Positions 25,388 through 34,881 of a stretch of 64,000 bases of DNA are shown piece by piece. Each line of letters opens with the position of its first letter. Position 1 is the first letter of the stretch. The DNA is from JBEKIK01 sp963838495. Lineage in GTDB: Bacteria > Planctomycetota > Planctomycetia > Pirellulales > Thermoguttaceae. Under the pieces are notes generated by a model. It searched no databases. It had not been told where the DNA came from and saw only the letters and a program-made list of their open reading frames with translations. The stretch lies in contig CAWIRC010000002.1 in assembly GCA_963838495.1 (NCBI GenBank), positions 372,001 through 436,000 on the forward strand, read 5' to 3'. The position numbers and the translations under genes are program-made.

Positions 25388-27953
25388 ATGGCTGAAATTG
25401 GGGGAATCTATCTCGGCAGGAAACAAATGCATCGGCCCGCCCTTCGCGCTTGTGTGCCTGGGGTTGATCCTCGCGCTCGCCTCCGGCACGTCGGGCTGCG
25501 GCGGTTGCCGAAAGGCCCCCACTAAAACCCTCGAAGACCTGGAAAAAGACGCCGCCAAGAAAAAAGAAGAACCAAAAAAACCATTCGAGTCCAAACGCCT
25601 CGTCACCCAGCCCGCCGGCGGTGCTTCTTTAGCGGCAAAATCAGGCGCCGGAAAATCCTCCGGCACTTCTTCCACCCCTGAAGAACTCGACGATCGCGAT
25701 TCCGCCGAAAGATTGTACAAACCCGGCCATTGGACCGGCGTCTCTTGGGAAAACGTCCAGGCAAACGAAGCCGATTTCGTCGGTGAGATGGAAATCCAGG
25801 CCACCGATGTCAAAGGACCGCCGCTTCCCTTGCCCGCCACTCCTTATTACTTGACCATCGCCAGGCAGGCCGCCCTGCCCAAAGGCCAGGCCAAAATATT
25901 CGATTCCGTATTTTATGTCCCGCCCAACGCCTCCAATCCTTCCAAGGCCTACATGTCCTGCCGGCTGAATGCCTCCAGGGGCGGCGGCACCGTCCTCGAA
26001 CCGCCAAACACCATCCTCCGCGACATGCCTTCTTACCAATATCACTTCATCATCCTGGCCCGCGTGCCCGAACAATACGGCTTCTTGAATAATCTCCACT
26101 CCGTAAAACCCTTTAACGTCAAGGACATCGACAACCGCATACAACCATATTACCGCGTCACTCAAATCAGGACCGACCGCCGCGCCCAATTGCCCGCCCA
26201 TGTCCTATTGTGGACCGGCATTGCCTATGTCCTCTGGGACGACGCCGCGCCTTCCGCCCTGGATACCGACGTCCAGCAGGCCTTTGTCGATTGGTTGCAT
26301 TGGGGCGGGCAACTTATCCTTAGCGGACCCGACACGCTCGACGCCCTGAAAGGCAGTTTCCTCGAGCCCTATCTACCCGCCTCCTCCGCCGGCGAACGAA
26401 AAATCGGCCCCGACGAACTCGCCGAAATCAACGCCTTCGCCGCCAAGACCGTCCGCAAGCTCGCCCCGGTAAGACCTTGGTCCGGCATCCAACTCCTAAA
26501 ACATCCCCAAGCCCAGTTCGTGCCCCAATCCGGCAACCTCTTGGTCGAGCGCCGCGTGGGCAGGGGGCGGATCGTGGCCTCCGCCTTTCGCCTCGGCGAC
26601 CGCGAACTGGCCGACTGGCCCGGCGCCGACGAATTCTTCAACGCCTTCCTCCTCGGCCGGCCCCCGCGCCGCTTTGCCCAGGACCAGGAAGCCAGGCTCA
26701 AAGTCGCCTGGACCGACGGCCACGAACGCCTCGATGCCGCCCGCGTCACTAACCTCCGCTTCTTTACCCGCGACGCAGGCCTGAAATTGGAAGATTACTC
26801 CCCGGACCTCCCCAAGGATGTCGAACCGCCCGCAACCGTCGGCGGCAACCCGTATAATTCGCCCGATAATTATCCCATGGACTTCGGCCCTCCGCCGCCG
26901 CCCGGACCAGGCGTCGCCGCCTGGAACGACTTTAGCCCCATTGCCGATGCCGCCCGCCTATCGCTGCTCAACGCCGCTCAGGTCCAAATCCCCGATCGCA
27001 CCTTCATATTCCTCTTCCTCTTCATTTATTTAATCGTGCTCGTGCCCTTTAATTGGAGCATTTTTCATACCTTCGACCGCGTGGAATGGGCATGGATCGC
27101 CGCTCCCGTCGTCGCCATTGTCTCCACCCTCCTGGTCATCAAACTGGCCCAATTGGACATCGGCTTTGTCCGTGCCCGCACCGAAATCGCCGTCCTGGAA
27201 ATCCAAGGCGAGCACACCCGCGGCCATCTTACCCGCTATAACGCCCTCTACACCTCCCTCTCCACCCCCTACGATTTCCACTTCGACGACAGCGGGGCCC
27301 AGGTCCTCCCCTTTCCCTCGGTCTCGGAAAGAAGTCTTTTTACGTTGTCACCCGGCCGGCAACCCCGCAACCTCCGCTACACCCGCTCCGACCAGGCCAA
27401 TCTCGAAGGCCTGCCCGTCCCCTCCAATTCCACCGCACTGATGCACAGCGAGGAAATGTTCGACCTCGGCGGCAAACTCGCCCTCGCGCAAAACAAAAGC
27501 GGCCAATGGGAAATCGCCAACAAAACACGCCTCACCTTGCAAGGCGTCGGACTCATCAAAAAACTCGAATCCGGAAACCTCCAAGTCGCCTGGGTGGGCA
27601 AACTCGAACCCGACGCCATCAGATCACTGGACTGGGTCAGCCGCTCCTCCACTCAATCCGGCGGCCGGCTCTGGCCCGACGAACGCAACCAGTCGCCCTT
27701 GACCGCCGCAATGAACCCCGCCGAGCTGAATGGCGAATTGAACCTCCGCCAATTGCTCGACCTCGCCGAAAAACTCGAAAATATGCACCCCGGCGATGTC
27801 AAACTCCTGGCCTGGATCAATACACCCTTGCCCGGCTTGAATATCAAGCCCGCCGCACCCCAATCCCGCTCCGCCGCATTGGTCCTCGCCCACCTCAATT
27901 ATGTCCTCGACAATCCGCCCCACCCCGACGCCAACACCCCCAATAATTTATAA
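25388..27953 (+). CDS. Large lipoprotein with C-terminal membrane segments, linked to ABC transporter
   Basis: About 854 residues. The N-terminus has a hydrophobic signal with lipobox SGTSGCGGC. A charged linker and a long alpha/beta domain follow; WGGQLILSGPDTLDALKGSF resembles the glutamine-amidotransferase-like fold of Gld-type and DUF4350-type proteins. Near residue 540 there are two membrane helices (RTFIFLFLFIYLIVLVPF and WIAAPVVAIVSTLLVI), then a C-terminal beta-rich part. aggagg lies 11 bp before ATG 25388, whose frame differs by one from the long frame (TTG at 25398); a five-G run at 25400-25404 is probably one base too long. Upstream of an ABC ATPase and permease, so it is likely an accessory part of that exporter. 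Confidence 0.7.
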
Positions 27954-27994
27954 ACCTGAAAAGCCGCGACCATTGGTCGCGAACCATATCCGTT

Positions 27995-28019
27995 GGGGCG
28001 ACAGTTGAACTGTCGCCCC
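27995..28019. repeat. GGGGC-CAGTT-AACTG-GCCCC hairpin, copy 2
   Basis: ggggcgacagttg/aactgtcgcccc. A smaller hairpin gcgaccattggtcgc lies just before it at 27966-27980. Confidence 0.75.
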
Positions 28020-28134
28020 AAAATCAGTTCAATTTGTAATATGACAACTAGCCACTAATCACCTATAAATCGTCAAACTAATGATCTTCAACAAACATCG
28101 TAATATGCATACTCGATCCTTTGCCCTTGCTCAT

Positions 28135-28162
28135 TTTGCAATTTGCAATTTGCATTTTGCTA
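28135..28162. repeat. Heptamer tract (tttgcaa type)
   Basis: tttgcaa, tttgcaa, tttgcat, tttgcta. Immediately followed by tataaaaa and then a second, different heptamer tract at 28171. Confidence 0.7.
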
Positions 28163-28170
28163 TATAAAAA

Positions 28171-28205
28171 CCAGCCCCCAGCCCCTAGCCACTAGCCCCT
28201 ATCAA
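28171..28205. repeat. Heptamer tract abutting the ABC ATPase start codon
   Basis: ccagccc, ccagccc, ctagcca, ctagccc, ctatcaa; the last heptamer includes the A of the ATG at 28205. No Shine-Dalgarno can fit. Confidence 0.8.
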
Positions 28206-29132
28206 TGATCGAACTCATCAATTTCACCAAGCATTACGGCGAACTGATCGCGGTCAACAACCTGAATCTGAAAATTCAGCCCGGCGAAATGTTCGGCTTC
28301 ATCGGACCTAATGGGGCGGGCAAAAGCACCACCATCCGCTTCCTCTCCACGCTCCTTAAGGCCACCGCCGGCGACGGCATCGTCAACGGCCATCGCGTCA
28401 GCAAAGATCCCATGGGCGTCCGCCGCAGCATCGGCTACATGCCCGATAACTTCGGCGTCTACGACGGCATGCAGCGTCTGGGAATTCCTCGATTTCTTCG
28501 CCCTCGCCTACCAAATCCCCCGCGCCCGCCGCAAACAGGTCATCGGCGACGTCCTCGATCTGCTCGACCTCGGCGGAAAACGCGAATCCTACGTCAACAG
28601 CCTTTCCCGCGGCATGAAACAACGCCTCTGCCTGGCCAAAACACTTGTCCACGACCCGCCCGTCCTCATCCTCGACGAGCCCACCAGCGGCCTCGACCCC
28701 CGGGCAAGAATCGAAATCAAGGCCCTATTCAAGGAACTCCGACAGATGGGCAAAACCATCCTCATCTCCAGCCATATCCTCACCGAGCTTGCCGACTGCT
28801 GCACCTCAATCGGCATCATCGAACGCGGACGGCTGCTGATGAGCGGCCCCATGGAAGAAGTCTACAAGCACATCCGCCGAAACCGCATCGTAAAAATTCA
28901 CTTCCTCACGAACATGGAAACCGGCATCTCCATCATCCGCTCCATGCCCGAAACCCGCGACGTGCAGATCGAAAACCATTTCGCCACCGTGGAAATGGCC
29001 GCCGACGACAAGCACGTCGCCGCCCTCTTGGAAAAACTCGTCGCCGCCGGTGTCCGCATGTGCTCCTTCGCCGACAAAGAACCCTCGCTCGAAGATGTCT
29101 TCATGATGGTCACCAAAGGCGCCGTCGCATAA
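28205..29132 (+). CDS. ABC transporter ATP-binding protein (frameshifted)
   Basis: About 309-residue ATPase of the ABC-2 exporter type. Walker A GPNGAGKST, signature SLSRGMKQRL, Walker B VLILDEPTSGLDP and switch His (ISSHILTEL) are present. The first frame gives ...GYMPDNFGVYDGM; one extra base at about 28472-28475 must be skipped to continue VWEFLDFFALAYQIPR. The C-terminal regulatory extension (about 230-309) ends with LEDVFMMVTKG, typical of GldA/CcmA-like exporters. Works with the lipoprotein upstream and permease downstream. Confidence 0.88.
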
Positions 29133-29137
29133 GAAGT

Positions 29138-29179
29138 GATTAGAGATTAGAGATTGGAGATTGGAGATTAGAGATCGGA
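29138..29179. repeat. Heptamer tract downstream of the ABC ATPase
   Basis: Six heptamers, gattaga, gattaga, gattgga, gattgga, gattaga, gatcgga, starting 5 bp after the stop codon. This heptamer type occurs nowhere else in the window. Confidence 0.8.
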
Positions 29180-29317
29180 AATGAGATCGTTTAGCCGAAA
29201 GCGGGCACCGACGGGCGCCATACGAAGAATGGTCGGCAAGCGCGGAGTGATATAATGGAAAAACATGATATTAAAAAATAAGATCCAACTGCGTTTATAA
29301 AAATGTTACATATCATT

Positions 29318-29426
29318 GCAAATCGAACAATTGCAATTTGCAAATTGCAAATTGAACTACGGCAAATTGCAAATTTCTCCCCTCTCCCTTTGGGAGAGGC
29401 ACCCAGCGGGTACCCGGGGGTGAGGG
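29318..29426. repeat. caaatt-type repeats plus CCCTCTCC hairpin
   Basis: gcaaattgcaaattg-like units on both strands (29318-29375), followed by a ccctctccctttgggagagg hairpin whose tail contains a second small hairpin (gggtacccggg) before gtgaggg. Part of a 428-bp gene-free spacer between ABC ATPase and permease. Confidence 0.65.
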
Positions 29427-29476
29427 CGTTTCGGAATAAAGATGAGGTTCTGTTAGAGTTCCTTATTCTCGTTCAT

Positions 29477-29558
29477 TTTGAAATTTGCAATTTACAATTT
29501 GCAATTTGCAATAAATTTGTGCCATTCATCATTCATCATTCGTAATTCGTCATTTCCC
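29477..29558. repeat. Two successive heptamer tracts before the ABC permease
   Basis: 29477-29511: tttgaaa, tttgcaa, tttacaa, tttgcaa, tttgcaa. 29524-29558: attcatc, attcatc, attcgta, attcgtc, atttccc. The second ends two bases before the ATG at 29561; no Shine-Dalgarno. Confidence 0.8.
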
Positions 29559-29560
29559 TC

Positions 29561-31183
29561 ATGTACCTGATCGAAAACCCCGTCCTCCAACGCGAACTCC
29601 TGGTCAACCTGCGAATGAAGCGGGCCTTCCTGCTCCTCTTCGTCTATGTGGCCCTCCTCGGCGCCGTGGTCTTCTTCGCCTGGCCCAGGGAGCAGCGCAT
29701 GGATCTGACCCAATCGCCCGAGGAAGCCAGGCAGTTGGTCAACTGGTTTTTCCTCGGCCAATACGTGCTCATGTCGCTTATGGTCCCCAGTTTCGCCGCC
29801 GGTTCCATCACCGGCGAAAAAGAACGCCAAACCTACGAAATGCTCCTGGCCAGCCCCATGCAGCCCCAGGCCATAGTCACGGGCAAACTCGCCGCCGCGC
29901 TCTGCCACCTCGCCGTGCTCGTCATCGCATCACTGCCCATAGTAATGCTTTGTCTGCCCCTGGGCGGCGTCTCGCCTTACGAAGTCATGGCCACCTACCT
30001 GGCCATGGCCATGTCGGTCATCACCTTCGGCATGATCTGCCTTACCGCCAGCAGCTATTTCACCCGTACCTTGGCGGCCCTGGTCGTCTCCTACCTGATT
30101 ATCTTGCCCATGGTCATCCTGGGCGTGTTGCTTTACCGCGCCTTCCAAGAGGCCGCCGCATTTCGGCTCATGCTCATGACGACTTTTTTCCCTGCTTGTT
30201 GCATCGCCGTTTGCGCGGTGCTCTTTTACAAGACCAGCCGCCGACTCCTCCACCCGCCCGACGTCGGCGCCGAAGCCAAGGAGGTCGTCGATCCCGACGT
30301 GGAGCAAAAAACCGCCGTCGGCATGATCATCCGCTCCAACCAGTTCCCCGACAAGCTCTTCGCCCCGCCCAAACGCACCGGCGTGATGAAAGACGACCTC
30401 AATCCCGTATACGACAAGGAAATGCGCAGCGAGCTGTTCGGCCAGGGCACCCTCATGCTCCGGCTGGTGATCCAGTTGAGCATGTTCCTCGCCCTGCCGC
30501 TCATGGCCGCCTTTTGTTTCGTCGAGCCTAAACTCATCCCCTGGTACGCCTCCTACGTAATGCTCTTCAACGTGCTGGTCGGACCGGTCTTCGCCGCCGG
30601 CAGCGTCACCAGCGAACGCGAACGCCAAACCATGGAACTCCTCCTCACCACCACCCTCTCCCCCTGGGAAATCCTCTGGGGCAAAATGCTCTCCAGCCTC
30701 CGCGTCTCCCTGGTCCTTACCGCCTTTGTCGCCTGGCCCCTGCTTCTGGCCTGGATCCTCCCGCCGGGAACATATTGGCGCGACACCTTTTCCATGCTCG
30801 GCTACATGGCCGTCGTTATCATGAGCTGCCTGACGACCACCACCCTGGCCATGTTCTGTTCCGTGCTCATGCGCAAGACCACCACGGCAATGATGTCCGC
30901 TTACGTCGCAATTATGATTTTGTATGCCGCCCCCTTGGCAGTGGAAGCTTTCGCCCGCCTGAAATTCCCCGATTCCCCCTTCACCCTCTGGGTCGGCAAG
31001 CTCACCTTCACCAGCCCCTTTGCCGCCGCCTTCAGCCTGCCCTTGCACTTCACCGATACCACCGTCGTGGCCAATTGGACCGTCTTCTTCGGCTACCTCG
31101 CGTTCTATGGAATCCTGAACCTGGGCATGCTCTTCTCCATCGTCGAACTCTTCAACGCCCGCTGGCGCGCCAGTTCAACGTAG
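29561..31183 (+). CDS. ABC-2 type transporter permease
   Basis: 540-residue membrane subunit with about twelve hydrophobic segments arranged as two similar halves. Each half begins with a polar start (NPVLQRELLVNLR; later NPVYDKEMRSELFG) and contains the family hallmark GERERQTYE-like motif (GEKERQTYEMLLASP at about 87 and SERERQTMELLLTTTLS at about 347). This duplicated design is common for ABC-2 exporters of planctomycetes. Intact. Functions with the ATPase at 28205 and probably the lipoprotein at 25388. Cargo unknown. Confidence 0.88.
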   Translation: MYLIENPVLQRELLVNLRMKRAFLLLFVYVALLGAVVFFAWPREQRMDLTQSPEEARQLVNWFFLGQYVLMSLMVPSFAAGSITGEKERQTYEMLLASPMQPQAIVTGKLAAALCHLAVLVIASLPIVMLCLPLGGVSPYEVMATYLAMAMSVITFGMICLTASSYFTRTLAALVVSYLIILPMVILGVLLYRAFQEAAAFRLMLMTTFFPACCIAVCAVLFYKTSRRLLHPPDVGAEAKEVVDPDVEQKTAVGMIIRSNQFPDKLFAPPKRTGVMKDDLNPVYDKEMRSELFGQGTLMLRLVIQLSMFLALPLMAAFCFVEPKLIPWYASYVMLFNVLVGPVFAAGSVTSERERQTMELLLTTTLSPWEILWGKMLSSLRVSLVLTAFVAWPLLLAWILPPGTYWRDTFSMLGYMAVVIMSCLTTTTLAMFCSVLMRKTTTAMMSAYVAIMILYAAPLAVEAFARLKFPDSPFTLWVGKLTFTSPFAAAFSLPLHFTDTTVVANWTVFFGYLAFYGILNLGMLFSIVELFNARWRASST

Positions 31184-31286
31184 CAGGCACACTCCGTGTG
31201 CTGTTGTCATCAAGCCGCTTGCGGCTTCGCGATGATTTAACCACTTGCACATTCGTGAAAAGAATTTTTTAGGGGCTCTGACATAC

Positions 31287-31324
31287 CTCCCCTCTCCCTT
31301 TGGGAGAGGGGCAAGGGGTGAGGG
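31287..31324. repeat. CCCTCTCC hairpin repeat
   Basis: cccctctccctttgggagagggg followed by caaggggtgaggg, between the convergent permease and GGDEF genes. A degenerate ccgcttgcggcttcgcgat copy precedes it at 31209-31229. Confidence 0.7.
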
Positions 31325-31392
31325 CGTTTATCAATAAATATAAGGTTTTATCAAATCTCTTTTTAAACCAGATGCAACTTCTTGCAACTGTC

Positions 31393-31434
31393 CAATTTGC
31401 AGTTTGAAATTTGCAATTTTCAATTTGCAATAAA
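31393..31434. repeat. Heptamer tract overlapping the 3' end of the GGDEF gene
   Basis: caatttg, cagtttg, aaatttg, caatttt, caatttg, caataaa. On the minus strand it supplies the final codons (FIAN) and the TGA stop of the GGDEF gene. Confidence 0.8.
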
Positions 31435-32264
31435 CGTGCACATCCGATCCCGCCCCTCTTGCTTAGCCCGCCGCAGCGCCTCATCAGCCCGGGCAAAAAG
31501 CTCCCCCGGTCCACCATGCGAACCTGCTGAATCCACCCCCGCAATCCCCGCGCTGGCCGTCACACGCCGTACGCCCATCGCCGTCAATCGCTCCGGCAAC
31601 GCGCCCCGCACCCGTTCCACCACCGTCTCGGCAATGCCAAGATCGGAAACCCATATCAGCAGCCCGAATTCATCCCCGCCGATCCGGGCCACAAAATCGT
31701 CCTGCCGCAACTGCTCGCAAATGCCCGAGGCAACCGCCTTTAAAACCTCGTCGCCCGCCGCGTGACCAAACGCGTCGTTGATCTGCTTGAAATGATCCAG
31801 GTCGAATATGGCCAAACAAAGCCGCCGCGAATCGCTCGCCGCTTTCAGCCGCTCCCGCAGCGCCTTATCCCATGCCCGGCGATTGGACAATCCGGTCAAA
31901 GGATCGCTAAAAGCGTCGTTGTACAACCGCCGCCGCACCTCGCTTATCGCCCGCTCCCTCCGCCTAAGCCGCACAACCTCCGCCAGCAGCCGGCACGCTA
32001 ACTGCAACTCCCGGCGCTTGTGTCGTCCGGCAAATTAACGTCCGCCGCAGCGTCCGAGGCGATGCGGATCACGCCCGCGTCCCCCTCGCAAACGGGGGTC
32101 CCGTCCGCAACCACCACATCCGCCTGCTGATCTTCCGCAATCGAGCCCGAGTCGCACCAAACACACGCCGCCATCGGCCGCAGCATCTCCGCCCACTGCC
32201 GGATTTTCTCCGCCCGCTCCGCCACAAGCAGAATTCTCACGCTTTCGTTAGGTTTATTGCTCAT
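31420..32264 (-). CDS. Diguanylate cyclase with degenerate receiver-like domain (frameshifted)
   Basis: About 281 residues after correction. The start MSNKPNESVRILLVAERAEK ends at 32264. The N-terminal 80 residues look like a receiver fold, but the usual acidic pocket (DD) and phospho-acceptor Asp are not evident, so it is probably a pseudo-receiver. The frame moves back one at about 32025, giving ...KRRELQLACRLLAEVV. The GGDEF domain follows with DPLTGLSNRRAW, FDLDHFKQIND and an intact RIGGDEFG active site, then ADEALRRAKQEGRD. Second c-di-GMP synthase in the window. The stop codon is inside a heptamer repeat. Confidence 0.85.
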
Positions 32265-32524
32265 AAATCGCAGTCGCAAAACCGCATATCGATCATCTAC
32301 CTTCGGGTAAAAACACCTCGTTAAATACCCGGCGCCTAACCGTAGGTAAAAAAACCGTATTAAATAGCCGGCGGCTAACAGCCGCCCGTGGTTTCCCATG
32401 ACTTTTCCGGCAGCCATAAATCGCCGTCTCACGCCACCCGATTATATCATATTCCAACTGCTTGCAGCATTTCCCCGGCTTGGTAGAATCACCAGTATCA
32501 AAACCCCAATTTGGGCCGTTACTC

Positions 32525-33481
32525 ATGGCTACCGACACAATCGAACTCGGGCCCATCCCGACCTGGTGGACCCGCCGCCACCTGCTGGGCCTGGAAGAAC
32601 TTTCGGCCGACGAAATCTTCCTCATTCTTGATAAAGCGGCCGCATTCAAACACATTCTCGCCCAGGAGCAAAAACACCTCCCCTTGCTCGTCGGCAAAAC
32701 CTGCGTCACCTTGTTCTTCGAAAATTCCACCCGCACACGCACCAGTTTCTCGCTGGCCGCCCGCAGGCTCGGCGCCGACACGGTCGATTTCTCCGCCTCC
32801 ACCAGCAGCCTCTCAAAGGGCGAAACCCTCGTCGACACCGCCAAAAACATCGAGGCCATGGGCGTCAACGCCGTCATCGTCCGTCACCGCACCCCCGGCA
32901 CGCCCCAACTGCTGGCCCAAAACCTCCGCTGCTCAGTGATCAACGCCGGCGACGGCGCGCACGAGCATCCCACCCAGGGACTCCTCGACATCATGACCAT
33001 CCGTCAGCGCCGCGGAAAAATCGAGGGCCTGACCGTGGCACTGGTCGGCGACATCGCCCACAGCCGCACCGCCCGCTCCAACATCTGGGGACTCAAAAAA
33101 CTCGGCGCACACGTCATCGTCTGCGGACCCTCCACCCTGGTCTCGCCCCGCTGGGCCGAACTGGGCGTGGAATATTCCTACAGTCTCGACGCCATCCTCC
33201 CCCGCGTCGACGTCCTCAACCTGCTCCGCATCCAGTTCGAGCGCCAATACACCCGGCCGTTCCCCTCCGTCCGCGAATACGCACACCTCTATGCCATGAA
33301 TCGCGAGCGCCTGGCCAAGGCCAAGCCCGACATCCTCATCCTCGCCCCGGGCCCCATCAACCGCGGCGTGGAAGTCACCCCGGACGTGGCCGACGGCACA
33401 CAGTCCGCCATCCTCGAACAAGTCACCAACGGCGTGGCCGTCCGCATGGCCGTCCTCTGGCTCCTGCTGGGTAGCAAATGA
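32525..33481 (+). CDS. pyrB: Aspartate carbamoyltransferase catalytic subunit
   Basis: Second step of pyrimidine synthesis: carbamoyl phosphate plus aspartate to carbamoyl-aspartate. 318 residues, intact. Signature FFENSTRTRTSF binds carbamoyl phosphate; VRHRTPG, HPTQGLLD and GDIAHSRTARSN follow, and APGPINRGVE lies near the C-terminus. The start at ATG 32525 (MATDTIELGPIP) is preferred over the in-frame ATG at 32462 because the family begins close to the HLLGLEEL segment. First gene of a pyrB-pyrC-NYN run whose spacers consist of heptamers. Confidence 0.95.
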   Translation: MATDTIELGPIPTWWTRRHLLGLEELSADEIFLILDKAAAFKHILAQEQKHLPLLVGKTCVTLFFENSTRTRTSFSLAARRLGADTVDFSASTSSLSKGETLVDTAKNIEAMGVNAVIVRHRTPGTPQLLAQNLRCSVINAGDGAHEHPTQGLLDIMTIRQRRGKIEGLTVALVGDIAHSRTARSNIWGLKKLGAHVIVCGPSTLVSPRWAELGVEYSYSLDAILPRVDVLNLLRIQFERQYTRPFPSVREYAHLYAMNRERLAKAKPDILILAPGPINRGVEVTPDVADGTQSAILEQVTNGVAVRMAVLWLLLGSK

Positions 33482-33483
33482 TG

Positions 33484-33532
33484 TCCACTGACCACTAACC
33501 ACTGTCCACCGACCACTAACCACTAACCACTG
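33484..33532. repeat. Heptamer tract filling the pyrB-pyrC spacer
   Basis: Seven heptamers: tccactg, accacta, accactg, tccaccg, accacta, accacta, accactg. They occupy 49 of the 53 bases between the pyrB stop and the pyrC ATG. Confidence 0.9.
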
Positions 33533-33534
33533 CA

Positions 33535-34811
33535 ATGGCCAGTCTTCTCATCCAAAACGGCCGCGTCGTCGATCCCTCCCAAAAAATGGACCGCATCGCC
33601 AATCTCCTTATCGTCAACGGCCGAGTGGCCGCCTTCGACGTCCAGCCTGGCGGCGAGCAGACCATCATCGACGCCTCCGGCAAAATCGTCTGCCCGGGGC
33701 TCATCGACATGCACGTCCACCTCCGCGAGCCCGGCCGCGAGGAAGACGAAACCATCGAGACCGGCACCGCCGCCGCACTGGCCGGGGGCTTCACTTCCAT
33801 CGCCTGCATGCCCAACACCGAACCTACCATCGACAGCCAGGGCGTGGTCGATTTCATCCGCCACCAGGCCGCCCAGGCCGACAACTGCAACGTCTTTGTC
33901 GTCGCCTGCGTCAGCAAAAACCGCGAAGGCAAGGAACTCGCCGAAATCGGCCAACTGGTCAAGGCCGGCGCAGTCGCCTTTTCCGACGACGGCTCGCCCA
34001 TCTACAATCCCGAACTCATGCGCCGCGCCTTCGAATACTGCCTCATGTTCGACAAGCCGGTCCTCAACCATCCCGAAATCCGCGAGCTCACCGAGCACTG
34101 CGTCATGCACGAAGGCCTCACCTCGCTCATCCTCGGCCTCTCAGGCATGCCCGCCGCCGCCGAGGACGTCATGGCCAGCCGCGACATCGCACTGGCCGAG
34201 GCCACCGGCGGACGCTTCCACCTCATGCACGTCTCCACCGCCGGCAGCGTCGACGTCGTCCGCCGCGCCAAGCGCCGCGGCGTCCGCGTCACCACCGAGG
34301 CCACCCCGCATCACTTCACACTTTCCGACGAATGCCTCCGCACGTTCGATTCCAATTTCAAGATGAACCCGCCCTTGCGCGGCAAGGAACACGTCGAAGC
34401 GGTGGTCGCCGGCCTGGCCGACGGCACCATCGACGTCATCGCCACCGACCACGCCCCCCACGCCAAGGAAAAGAAAATGCAGGAACTCGACCAGGCCCCA
34501 TTCGGAGTGGTCGGCCTGGAAACCGCACTCGGATTGGTGATCACCAAACTCATAAACCCCGGCCACCTCGATTGGTCCGCCGCCATCCAAAAAATGACCG
34601 TCAACCCCGCCCGCATCCTCGGCATCAACAAAGGCACCCTGGCCATAGGCGCCGACGCCGACGTGACCATCATCAACCCCTCGTCCGCTGGAAAGTCGAT
34701 CCGGCCGAGTTCCGCTCCAAAAGCGCCAACTCCCCCTTCATCGGCTGGGAACTAACCGGCCGGGCCGACACCGTAATCGTCTCCGGCCGCGTAAAATTCA
34801 AGCGGAATTAA
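33535..34811 (+). CDS. pyrC: Dihydroorotase, class I (frameshifted near 3' end)
   Basis: Zinc amidohydrolase that cyclises carbamoyl-aspartate to dihydroorotate. Metal-binding DMHVHLREPG, KAGAVAFSDDG, HPEI, LMHVSTAGSV and ATDHAPHAKEEK-like DVIATDHAPH are present. The frame moves back one at a C4 run (34677-34680; five Cs needed) so the end reads PLVRWKVDPAEFRSKS and then the amidohydrolase ending ANSPFIGWELTGRADTVIVSG. About 426 residues when corrected. No Shine-Dalgarno: the heptamer tract runs to two bases before ATG. Confidence 0.93.
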
Positions 34812-34881
34812 CATCCATCATTCTGCATCCATCATTCTGCATCCATCATTCTGCATTCTGCATTCTAAATTCTGCATTCAC
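34812..34881. repeat. Ten heptamers exactly filling the pyrC-NYN spacer
   Basis: The 70 bases between the pyrC TAA and the next ATG are ten heptamers: catccat and cattctg alternate three times, then cattctg, cattcta, aattctg, cattcac. There is no other sequence between the two genes. Confidence 0.95.

Noticed and set aside
29930..31048. 372-codon ORF antisense to the ABC permease
   Set aside because: Gly/His/Glu-biased mirror of membrane-helix codons; the permease itself is well supported.
33484..34881. Heptamer tracts as coding sequence or CRISPR-like arrays
   Set aside because: Period 7 with no spacers and stop codons or frame rotation; they lie exactly between real genes.
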